Assembly (NCBI RefSeq): GCF_000715075.1
Contig: NC_134095.1
Location: forward strand, 68,825,990-68,889,989
From: Nicotiana tabacum
Taxonomy: Eukaryota; Streptophyta; Magnoliopsida; Solanales; Solanaceae
Direction of reading: 5' to 3'
DNA length: 64,000 nt
In this document: positions 54,401 through 64,000 of the stretch, piece by piece
Layout: the number at the start of each line of letters is the position of its first letter
Position numbering within the stretch: the first letter of the stretch is position 1
Notes under the pieces: generated by a model
Seen by the model: only the letters and a program-made list of their open reading frames with translations
Databases searched by the model: none
Told to the model about the DNA's origin: nothing
Position numbers and translations under genes: made by a program

Positions 54401-56093
54401 AATTTGACAATGAAATTCTTGGCATTTGAGACTACTGAAGGCTTGGCACTCCCAGGTTTGCTTTGGGCCTGCATCAAGCTCCCTATAATTTAATCTATAT
54501 TGCATTTATGTAATTTATTCAATTCTGGTATGTAATAATCATTTGTAAACAGATACTGGGTAACTAGTGAAAAGGGATGGTAGCTATATGATCCTGTGGG
54601 TAAAGCTGGGTAGAAATCATGTTTCTAGGCTTTACATTTGGCAAATTTGCATTAGAAATCATGTTCTAGGATTGATGTGTCTATTTGCATTCAAACCATG
54701 TCAAACATGTGCACTAGACATCATGTTTTTAGGGTATTTATGTTTACGGCTTCAGCATATTGCATGTTATAGATCACTACTCAATTCTTGGTTCTACATC
54801 AGTACTATCACTCAGAAATCCTGCTGCTAAATAATCCTGCCTAATAAACAGTCATCCCTACGTGCATTAGTATCCTGTTCTTAGGACTCTGTTTGCATCT
54901 GTTTTAGATCTTGTCTATTTCGACTAAATAAATGAAAAGGTTTAAAAATGGCCTCACACATAGGTGTCATATTCTGATGTAAACTGGTATAAATCACTTG
55001 TTATAATCTGTATCACCTAGATCAGCATGCCTATAGGTTGAATAATTCCAAATTGTTTAAACAGCTCCTTTAATTGTGATTTCAGAAGCCTTAGGTGATT
55101 AATGTCCTTGTATAAAATTGAAAACCGTGTTCTGATTGTTTATAAACTGCTTAAGTCTAACATATTTTGAAAACAAGTAGGCAAACCGGTTAGGATTCTG
55201 CCACTTCCCTTAAAAAAAACGCTGCATATCCTGTATCTGTAACATTCATCTAGATATCATGTTCCTAGGCTTTCTAAACTTCTTCAAACTTAGCTGTTTG
55301 AGACGTGCTATTTATTTGCCTATGTATATGTGGAGGTAAAAATGAGCCTTTTACTTGCTTCCTTAATTGACAGTCCTATGTGTTATTTGATGTCGCCTAG
55401 ACTTTTCTCGATTAAACACCTTCGGATTGTCTAGAATTGCCTAAGTTTAGAGCTCCTAAATTCCTCCAGGGCCACAAGAAAGGGACGGGTAACAGCACGC
55501 TTAGAGGTCGCTAACCAAATTCGCTTATATAACAATTAATGGGAGGGTAATGGGTAGTAAAAGGATATGATGACATGTGCGCTAATGTCACGTTTAGCCC
55601 CTCTAGTTGAGGAGGATTACCGGGTATTGCACAGATTGATCATGTTGGCTAATCAACTTAGGACTACCTTTTCCCAATTCCTATATGTGTTTAAATTATC
55701 TAAACTTCTTTCATATATGTGCATTGGACCATCTTAGCTTCTTTGATCATATATGTATTTAGACTGTGAAAACTACCTTTATTTGCAAATATGTGCTAAG
55801 ACTGCTTACTTGTTAATTGACTAATTCACATAGTTTAAGTTCTGTCAGGACCCACCCTTATTAACCGCGAGGGGTGCCTAACACCTTCCCTTCAAGGTTA
55901 TTTTGAGTTCTTACCCTAATCTCTGGTAATGCAAAACTGGTTACACGAGTTAATTGATCTAAGTGCCCTAACACACCTTAATCTGTTAGGTGGTGACTCT
56001 TCAAATATCCAATTCCCAAAAGGAAACGAGTTGTTCCCCCATATATGTCGAAACTCGGACTTCCCCGCAAAAGGGAAAAAAGGGGGCGCGACA
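51462..56093 (+). repeat. 5' LTR of the Ogre-type element, 4.6 kb
   Basis: From TGTTGATACCCAATTTT to GGGGCGCGACA. A TATA-like GGTATATATACTC lies near 53244-53256. Poly-C runs lie at 52087-52098 and 52878-52888. Tandem repeats with AGCATGTCTAAACTAT lie at 53530-53760, and several ATCATGTTTCTAGG words at 54617-54735 and 55257-55270. The open frames at 54035-54367 and 54567-54830 have no protein resemblance. No gene in the LTR. Confidence 0.82.
53530..53760 (+). repeat. Tandem repeats in the Ogre LTR
   Basis: Five degenerate copies of a unit of about 45-55 bp built around AGCATGTCTAAACTAT followed by a CTTGTTTACT-like spacer. Confidence 0.65.
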
Positions 56094-56096
56094 GCA

Positions 56097-56114
56097 TGGC
56101 GACTCTGCTAGGGA
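56097..56114 (+). other. Primer binding site, tRNA-Arg type
   Basis: TGGCGACTCTGCTAGGGA, three bases after the LTR. It differs by one base from the form (TGGCGACTCTGCTGGGGA) typical of Ogre elements and read as complementary to tRNA-Arg. Confidence 0.8.
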
Positions 56115-56830
56115 TTATTTTTAGGCTAAGCATGCTTTAGTCTAAGCATGGCGACCCAAAAGGAAACTTATTTTTTGTGAATTTGTCTAAGCATGCTTTA
56201 TCACGTGTACCCTTTCTCCTTTATTTGGATTTAACTGCTTATTTATGATTTCTTTTATTTCCTGAAACTGACTTGTCTCTTTTTTTCTTTTTCCGTAACT
56301 GTCTTTCAATTATTTAATTACTGCATTTATCATTTTTTACGTGCAAATGCTTGACAACATGCTATTTATTATTGCATAAATCATGCTCAACATCATATTC
56401 CACTCGTGCCTAATCAATCCCATAGCAACGCTTGATGAGTGTTTATGCTCTTCCTATATATCACCCTTTAAATTTGGAAAGGCGTATTTGCAGTAAAACT
56501 AGTCGATCAGCGGTGCGTTCGACGATTCCATGCCTTTCTCCCTCAAGTTGTCTGCTTGAGGGTCCCAGTCTAGACCTCTATAGAAGCCTTACTCTGATTA
56601 ATTGTACATGCATCATGGTCAAACCTAGTCGGGTTAATATGTTGTCCGCATAATAACCCTTTAAAACAAGTCTCGTCCAAAAGTCCATCGGGTTTTCCAC
56701 AATCCCAACGGACGTAATCACGATTGTGTGCATTAATTTGGAGGAATAAGTGCCAATATGCTAATCATTACTGTATAAATAGACGAACCTGGAGGGGGAA
56801 ATGGCCTAATTATCTCTTGTTTTGTAGAAA

Positions 56831-58416
56831 ATGAGGCACGAAGTCCCCAGATTCGGTATGATCGGTAGCATACCTCCACGTTTTCTAGATATGTGGAGGG
56901 ACCTTCCCTCAAGTGACCAAAATCATATGAAAAGAGTCTTAGGGAATTTTCCGTCACTATTGGATCTTCAACCGAACAAAATGTTGACTGAGGCCCACTT
57001 TGTTTTGGGATAAGCAAAGGGCTGTATTCCATTTTGGGGATATAGAAATGACTCCCCTCCTAGAAGAAATAGGAGGATTTGCTGGGTTGCCTTGGGATAG
57101 CCCTGGTCTGTTAGCACCTGAAAATCGCACCACCAGAAGGTTCCTTAAGATGATGGGGCTGAAGAAAAATGATGATTTGAAGTGCCTAAAAAACTCCTAC
57201 ATACCTTTTGACATCTTATATGAAAGATACGGTCACAACAGCTCTTACCGTATTTTTGATGATCAATTCTTAATCACCTCCTTAGGCTGGGTTCCTCGTA
57301 CGGTTTTCGTGTTCATTGTGTGCTTCTTGGGCATGCTAGTATTCCCAATCCAAGGGGATAGAATCCATACTAGGCTGGCCATGGTGGCCAAAACTCTGAT
57401 GGACGGGGTCGAGGGGCAAACATATACTATTGTCCTTATGATCATTGCAGATATGTACCGGGGCTTTGGAATGCTGTCAGAAGGGGTCCAGATTCTTTGA
57501 GGGTTACAATTTGTTGTTACAAGTCTGGCTGTTAGAACATATCCAAAGGGGTCAATACCACCAAGAGTTTCCACGAAGGTCGTGGAATGACCACATAGCC
57601 TTCCATCACCATAAGAGAATGACTTATATTCCGGACATACTTTCTCAACCTAAGGATGCTATAGGATGGGTGCAGTTCTTCAAAAAGTTGGCTGAGGACC
57701 AGGTTCAGCGGATGTTCGAGTGGTTCCCCACTGACGAGTTCATCATCAAATCTAGAGACATCCCATATTTGGTGTTCATTGGGTTAAGAGGGATATACCC
57801 TTATGCTCCCCTCAGGGTTATGAGATAGGCAGGTAGTAGACAGGTCATACCATGTGTCGCTAAAATGAGTCACTTCATAGCTAATTTCCAGGGTGATGCC
57901 ATCCCATATAACAATGAAACACAATATATGTGGACTTTGAAGATTATTTTGGAGAAGGATACCATCGAGCCGCACTGATATCATGCGGGCCATTCATACT
58001 TTTACCCCTCATGGTTGGACGATAATTTATCTGGAATCTTCGAGCCAAGGGTTGGTCCAGGAAATAGGGTCATAGATGAGTTTGTCGAAGCAGAGGTAAA
58101 GTATTACAAGTTGCACAAAAGAGTTCAAGAGTCTGAAGCTGAGCATATGGCGCAGCATAAGGACGATATGGAAATGATTAATGAGTGGAAGGAGAGCGCT
58201 GTTATATCCAGCAAAAGGCTGGAATATTTGGAGTACAATTTGATGGAATTGGAGGGAAATATAAGAAAGAGAGTCACCGACTGCCAGAACGCTGAGGGAA
58301 ACGAAGGAGGGCATTTGGCAAGGGCATTCTTACTCAAGGATCCTAAGCGAGCTGGGAGAGTTGATCGACAACAACATCCGGTCTGGAGAGGGTCCTTCTG
58401 GGACCAAGTAGATTAG
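56831..58416 (+). pseudogene. Ogre ORF1 (extra ORF upstream of gag), broken
   Basis: Starts MRHEVPRFGMIGSIPPRF at 56831. The core has EEIGGFAGLPWDSPGLL near 57060 and YGHNSSYRIFDDQFL near 57225, then WLLEHIQRGQYH, PRRSWNDHIAF and DEFIIKSRDIPYL. This is the plant domain often found in Ogre ORF1 (DUF7745-like, by recollection of its look). The C-terminal part (58015-58416) is a coiled coil with KYYKLHKRVQESEAEH. Frameshifts near 57000 and 57490, stops at 57826 and 57976. Its role in the element is not known. Confidence 0.75.
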
Positions 58417-58621
58417 ATTTACTTGCCTTTCTTGTAAATTTAATAAGGCCAAGTGCCATTAACAATATTATCTTATTTAGTGTCATTTTGGGGTCGTTTA
58501 TTTTTACATTAATGGAATGAAGCAATTATTGGCATCGAATTTCTCCAAATTTATTTGTCGCTAGGCCTACCTCGGGCACAACGAGGCTCCCAAATTAGGA
58601 TGCAAATTTACATTCCGCAAT
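58417..58621 (+). other. Spacer between Ogre ORF1 and gag
   Basis: AT-rich, no ORF. A pyrimidine stretch ending CCCCTAAG near 58709 could be a splice acceptor before the gag N-terminus, but this is unproven. Confidence 0.4.
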
Positions 58622-60616
58622 ATGTGTTTAAATACTGCAAACATTTCAGAACCCTTACTAACTTATTTACTTTTTGTTTTTCTTTATTCTTTATTCCCAT
58701 CCCCTAAGGTTAGTTCGCACATATTGGCATCATCAGCGTATTACACCAGATCTAGAGGCCCACCACCTCCTCATCTTCCAAGTAATACAAAGAGCAAAGG
58801 GAAAGCTAAAATGGATGACTTAAGCGGTATTCTAAAGGAAAATGCGGAGAATGCAGAAACTTTAGATGGTCGGAGTACTCCAGCACCAAATGATTTGGTT
58901 TTACGGTTAGAACAAAAGATACTAGAGCTACAGGGAGAACTTAAGCAGGTCCGCAATTTAGCAAACCTATCTCTCATCCTGAATGTCCCCGATGTCAACC
59001 AACAAAACACCAAAAAACCCAGCACCTCTTCAAAACACACCAAACCAACATCCTTAAAACCCTCCTGCACCGCATTAATATGCAACTCCACCTCAAAATC
59101 TCAATCCCTTGCCAATACCAACTCCACCACAACACCATCATCAACCAATCTTGTACCCACCAACTGCTACTTATCACACTCCCCAGAACACACCACAACC
59201 TCTTCCCGATACTCAAATCTCAACCAATGACCACCACTACACCCAGGTTCCTAGCACTTACCAAAACAATCCTATATATGTGGAAACCGTACCTCACTCT
59301 ACTTAACCAACCTCCTATACACCAGAATCCGCTGAGAAGGACCTGCTCATCAAGAACATGGCCGAAGAACTCAAGAAATTGATAAGTTGAATTCAGGGTG
59401 TCGAATGAGGCAAAGGGAGAGAAGGTTTGAATTATGAAGACTTGTGCATACATCTGGATGTAGAACTGTCGGAGGGTTACAAACCTCCTAAGTTCAAGAT
59501 GTTTGACAGTATAGATGATCCCAGAGTTCATCTAAGGACCTATTGTGACAAGCTCATCGAGGTCGGAAAGGATAAAAAGATCCGGATGAAACTTTTCATG
59601 AGGAGTCTTACGGGAGATGCTTTGTCCTAGTACATCAGCCAGGATCCTAAGAAATGGTCCAACTGGGTGAGTATGCCGTCTAATTTCATGGACCGATTCA
59701 GGTTCAACATAGAAAATGCAACAGATGTTTTCTATATTCAGAACTTCAAGAAGAAGCCCATCGAGACTTTCCGCGAGTATGCTACCCGTTGGAGGTCAGA
59801 AGCAGCCAAAGTCAGGCCATCTTTGGATGAGGAACAAATGAAGAAATTTTTCGTCAGAGCACAGGATCCGCAATACTATGAAAGGTTGATGGTTATTGAA
59901 AACCACAAATTCTCTGATATCATCAAACTTGGGGAAAGGATCGAAGAAGGCATCAAAAGCGGGATGGTAACAAACTTTGAGGCATTACAGGTCACAAACA
60001 AGGCATTACAATCAGGCGGCATATCAAAGAAGAAAGACGTTGAGGAAGTAATGGTGGCTCAGGGCCCAAAATCTCTACTCACATAGCAAACACCTCCATC
60101 CACATACCAAACACCCTCACCCACATACCAAGCACCTCCACCTACATATCAACCCTCATCTCCCAGATATTCCCAACCGGCCACTGTTGATCATACCTAT
60201 AATACCCAACCATCTCATTTCCAGTCACCTCCAACTCGCCAAAATTATCCAAGACCACGACCTAATTTTGACCGCAAACCACCCAGACAATACACTGTTA
60301 TTACTGAACCCATCGACCAGTTGTATGAAAGGTTGAAAGTCGCTGGTTATGTCACTCACATTCCCGCTATGGTAGTAGAAAACCCGTCCCAATGGGTCAA
60401 CCAAAATAAAACATGTGCATACCATTCCAGTATGAAGGGGCACGCCATTGAGAGTGCCAAACATTGAAAGATAAAATCCAGACACTGATTGACAACAAGT
60501 TCATACAGGTGAAAGAAGCTGCACCCTATGTTCGCAACAACCCTCTCCCAAATCATAGGGGTGGTGGGATACATATGATAGAGATGGATGAAGAATGGGA
60601 TCCTGAGGGGTAACTC
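58622..60616 (+). pseudogene. gag of the Ogre-type element, broken
   Basis: N-terminal part: YYTRSRGPPPPHLPS, then a coiled coil (LRLEQKILELQGELKQV) and a Pro/Thr-rich linker. The gag core is 59427-60086 (FKMFDSIDDPRVHLRTYCD, MKLFMRSLTGDALS, WSNWVSMPSNFMDRF, FREYATRWRSEAAKV). After 60087 comes a Tyr/Pro repeat linker (TYQTPSPTYQAPPPTYQ), then a region with TCAYHSSMKGHAIESAKH resembling a Cys/His knuckle with one Cys lost. The true start is unclear; 58622 is the start of the open frame. Stops at about 59229, 59389, 59628, 60085, 60465 and 60612. Confidence 0.78.
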
Positions 60617-62122
60617 GGGCTTATTCTAGAAGGTGATGACATTAAACCCATAGTCACACTTACTCTTATTGTAATATAGACGTTGTCTCTAGTTGAGGTT
60701 GAGGTAGCGACATCGATCCCATTTGAGGTAGAGACATCGATCCCATTTGAGGTAGATGTAGCTCCACCTACGACCACCCCTGTTACATTCAAAGTGTTAG
60801 TGACCACACCTTTCACAGTGACAGTATCAACCACACCTCCTTTCAACTCAAAACCAATACCCTGAGATTATGTTGGCGAAGCTAGGCAAAAAGGAATGGC
60901 AAAGATGGAGGAATTCGATGCTTCACAAGGAATGACTAGGACTGGAAGAATCTATATACCAGAACACTTGGGAGGACCAAGTTAGGATGCCACTACCAAG
61001 CAGCCTATCATTGAAACAGGACTAGATGACCTTTGGAGGAAATTACAAGCAAGGGAATATTCCGTCATTGATCATTTGAACAAAACTCCTGCACAGATAT
61101 CCATACTATCACTATTGCAAAATTTAGAGGCGCACAAGAATGCTTTGATGAAGGTGTTGAGTAAAGCTTACGTGCCCAACAATATCACTTGCGGAGAGAT
61201 GGCCAACATGGTAGGGCAGGTGCTGGAAAGTCAAAAGAAAATCTTCTACGAGGATGAGCTATGACCAGAAGGGTTGAATCATAATCGAGCATTGCATACC
61301 ACGGTACAATTTGAAGACATTCATTGCCAGGGTCTTGATTGATAGAGGTTTAAGCCTCAATATTTTTCCGTCTGATACTTTGAAAATATTGGGCAAAGGC
61401 TTCCATGAAATACGGGCAGGAAGCATGAACGTGAAAGCCTTCGATGGGTCTCAAAGGGCCACGATTGGGGATATTAATCTTTGTCTGCAGATGGGGACAA
61501 CTTGGTTCGACGTTGAATTCGAAGTGCTTGACATATCAGCTTCATACAATCTTTTATTGGGCCGACAATGGATACATGCCGTTGTGGTTGTGGCTTACAC
61601 ACTATACCAAGCCATGAAATTCAAATGGAACCATCAGGAGGTGATCATTCACGGGGACGGGAGTAACCCCATTTATACCAGTCAAACCATCCTGGTTATC
61701 GGGAACAGAAGAAGGCTAGGAGGGGAAACCTATCATCACATCGAGCATGTCAATGCCATTGAGAAAGATAAATGGTGGAGTAACAAAATAGAAAGCATAC
61801 TGGCATGGTCTGGGTATGAAATTGGTAAAGGTCTTGGGAAGAATTTCTAGGGTATTACCAAACCGATACAGATAAAACGTCATGGTACTACCTTCACGCT
61901 CGAATACCAGTATACTTGGAAAGAGTATGATGATTGGTCGCCTCCATGGCGTGGACCTTATTACCCTATAGAGCAACCAGTGCCGCATCTGGGTCAAACT
62001 TTTCACCAAGTTGTTACAATATGGGGAAATGCGGAAGAAGAAACATTAGCTGGGCTGAGGAATTTGTTCCTAGAGGATGAAGACATGGATTGCAGTGCAA
62101 TAATTAAGGAGGAGGAGGAATA
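60617..62122 (+). pseudogene. Ogre protease region with G-patch, broken
   Basis: A linker with a 27-bp tandem repeat (60700-60755), a conserved block (EEFDASQGMTRTGRIYIP near 60911) and LNKTPAQISILSLLQ. Then the protease from about 61311: RVLIDRGLSLNIFPSDTL with D-R-G at 61341-61349 in place of the usual D-S-G. A G-patch (WSGYEIGKGLGKNF) at about 61806-61847 is characteristic of this lineage. Stops at 60862, 60983, 61262, 61848 and 62120. Confidence 0.78.
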
Positions 62123-62430
62123 AGGCCTCAATATTCAGACTTTGGAAAAGGGAGTTGTTCTCAGGAACTAGACTGTCACACCATCCCGGGCCCGTCAAGT
62201 CCCTAGGTAGCTTGGCAGATTTTTTTCTATAGACATTCTAGGCATCTAAGATTTTTCAGTAATTTTGTTTTAAAGACTTGCTTGTTTCAAAATAAATGCT
62301 CGAATCATCGAGCCGTACTTGTTTGGATGTTTTCAATTTTAATCAAATGCATTGCTCTTTATTATTCATTATTATCTTCCACACTTTTTCTTTCTACAAC
62401 GCTATTATTACTTTTCCTGATGAACCAGTG
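62123..62430 (+). other. Non-coding stretch between protease and RT, possible Ogre intron
   Basis: Stops in all plus frames over most of this stretch. A donor-like CTAG/GTAGCTT is at 62207 and a pyrimidine-rich tract ends in acceptor-like ACCAG at 62429. Ogre elements are known to carry an intron between protease and RT, so position and length fit. The splice sites are guesses. Confidence 0.35.
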
Positions 62431-64000
62431 ACTGTGACATGTAATGAGGCAACGCAAGAGGATAGTGACTCGGATGAAGAAGATGAAATACCTGAGGAAG
62501 TTGTCAGGGAGGTTGAGAACTTTGAGAATAATCTTAACTCCAACTTGGACAAAACCGAAGCAGTGAATTTGGGAGACGCTGAGACCGTCAAAGAGACTCG
62601 CATCAGCATTCACTTATCACCGACAGAGAAAGGGTAGTTCATTCGTTTCTTAAAGGAGTATGAGGACATATTTGCATGGTCATATGATGACATGACTAGT
62701 TTGAGCACGTCCTAGTGGCTCACAAGTTGCCTACTAATCCCATGTGTCCGCTAGTGAAGCAGAAACTCAGAAAATACAAAATAGATATGAGCCTAAAAAT
62801 CAAGGAAGAAGTTACTAAGCAGATCAAAGCCAAAGTCCTTAGGGTGGTTGAGTACCCAACCTGGTTAGCCCACATTGTACCAATTCCGAAGAAAGATGGA
62901 AAGGTCAAAGTATGTGTTGACTATCGAGACTTAAACAGAGTGAGTCCCAAGGATTACTTTCCAATGCCAAATATACACATCCTGATCAACAATTGTGCCA
63001 AGCACGAACTCCAATCCTTTGTAGACTGCTTTGTGGGTTATTACCAGATCTGGATGGATGAAGAAGATGCAGGGAAGGCAACTTTTATTACGCCATGGGG
63101 GATATACTGATACAAGATGATGCCATTCGGCCTAAAGAATGAAGGGGATACTTACATTAAAGCCATGACAACCATTTTCCATGATATGATACACAAAGAA
63201 ATAGAGGTGTATGTGGAGGATGTCATTATCAAATCCAAGAGGTCCACGGACCACATAGCAGACCTGAGAAAGTTCTTTGACAGGTTAAGGAGGTACAACT
63301 TAAACCTGAATCCCGCGAAGTGTGCATTCGGGGTTCCAGCAGGAAAGTTACTAGGATTCATTGTCAGTCGTCGAGGGATCAAACTGGACCCATCTAAAGT
63401 TAAGGCTATTTAGGAGTTACCGCCACCTGAGAGCAAAAAGGACGTGATGATCTTCCTAAGACGTCTCAACTATATCGGTCGCTTCATAGCATAGTCCACA
63501 GTCATATGTGAAACCATCTTCAAGATGATGAGGAAAGATGCTGAAACAAGCTGGACCAAGGATTGTTAGAAAGCTTTCGACAAAATCAAGGAGTACCTAT
63601 CCATACCACCGGTCTTGGTCTCGCTAGAGTCAGGATGACCTTTGCTACTCTATCTATCTATATTAGATGGAGCCTTCGGATGGGTTTTGGGACAACATGA
63701 TAAGACAGGGAGAAAGGAGCAAGCCATATACTACCTAAGTAAGAAATTCACACCTTATGAAGCACGATACTCTCAGCTGGAACGCACCTGCTGTGCTTTG
63801 ACCTGGACGGCCCAGAAATTGAGGCATTACTTCTGTGCCTATACCACGTACCTCATATCCAGTATGGACCCCCTAAAGTACATATTTTAGAAACCCATGC
63901 CGATTGGGAAGTTAGCCAAGTGGCAAATACTATTAAGTGAGTTCGATATTATCTATGTAACTCAAAAGGCGGTCAAAGGATAAGCATTGGCAACCATCTT
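62431..64000 (+). pseudogene. Ogre pol: RT and start of RNase H, broken, continues past the window
   Basis: An acidic N-terminal region (DSDSDEEDEIPEEVV) and YEDIFAWSYDDM near 62660. RT: VAHKLPTNP, PTWLAHIVPIPKKDGKVKVC at 62857-62916, YRDLNRVSPKDYFPMPN, the YYQIWM block, MMPFGLKNEGDTY, then YVED at 63210-63221 where YVDD is expected. RNase H starts about 63640 (LDGAFGWVLGQHD, IYYLSKKFTPYEARYS). Stops at 62635, 62713, 63108, 63411, 63493 and 63888. Integrase and the rest must lie to the right. Confidence 0.82.

Larger units (their letters stand above)
51462..64000 (+). mobile_element. Ogre/Tat-lineage gypsy element, 5' part, runs off the window
   Basis: A 4.6-kb LTR, a primer site of tRNA-Arg type, an extra ORF before gag, gag, protease with a G-patch motif, RT and the start of RNase H. 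This combination (giant LTR, ORF1, tRNA-Arg site) is the mark of Ogre-type elements, which often exceed 20 kb. All ORFs carry stops or shifts. It is inserted into the RNase H region of the minus gypsy element. The target duplication cannot be checked because the far end is missing. Confidence 0.88.

Noticed and set aside
54035..54830. Two plus open frames (110 and 87 codons) in the Ogre LTR
   Set aside because: No family resemblance. They lie within the LTR, before the primer site, with no gene context.

Overview
The window looks like repeat-rich intergenic DNA of a large-genome flowering plant, probably a solanaceous species such as a Nicotiana relative. The evidence is the family look of the Ty3/gypsy and LINE proteins, 2.6-3 kb LTRs, AT-rich spacers and GT-AG introns. 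The organism is inferred, not proven. About 90% of the 64 kb is transposable-element DNA, mostly nested, and almost every element ORF is broken by stops or frameshifts.

Left part. 1-1295 is a minus-strand gypsy LTR cut by the window edge. 1857-5330 is the 3' part of a plus-strand gypsy element: an antisense, intron-containing ORF (1857-4345, minus) of the 'putative gypsy-type transposase' kind, then a purine tract and a 3' LTR. 5331-8454 is the only clear low-copy island. It holds a two-exon gene for a secreted 8-cysteine peptide (6434-6937, plus; resembles EMBRYO SURROUNDING FACTOR 1-type peptides) and a divergently facing three-exon gene of unknown function (7522-8119, minus).

Middle. A complete but dead chromovirus-type gypsy element (8455-18286) sits in the upstream region of the minus-strand gene. 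Then come a 738-bp CACTA element carrying a tRNA-Gly(GCC)-like sequence, an LTR-PBS-gag remnant, and a 3-kb solo LTR (21170-35011) split by a second full-length gypsy element (21902-32730). A full-length plant L1-type LINE (35430-42131, minus) has a 13-bp target duplication, and a second solo LTR lies at 42786-45223. Pieces of a duplicated low-copy unit lie between these insertions. The copies serve as empty sites for each other and fix several insertion boundaries to the base.

Right part. A truncated copy of the three-exon gene (45626-45884) is cut by an LTR (45885). That LTR is cut by a minus-strand gypsy element (from 46737), which is cut in its RNase H region by a very large Ogre/Tat-type element (from 51462) that runs off the window. 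The Ogre part shows a 4.6-kb LTR, a probable tRNA-Arg primer site, the extra 5' ORF, gag, protease with a G-patch, RT and the start of RNase H.

The elements do not cooperate: each is a separate insertion. The regulatory interest is in the low-copy island and its duplicated remnants. The general oddity is that most of these LTR families carry their own array of a short CG-rich near-palindromic word at about 600-735 bp from the LTR start.
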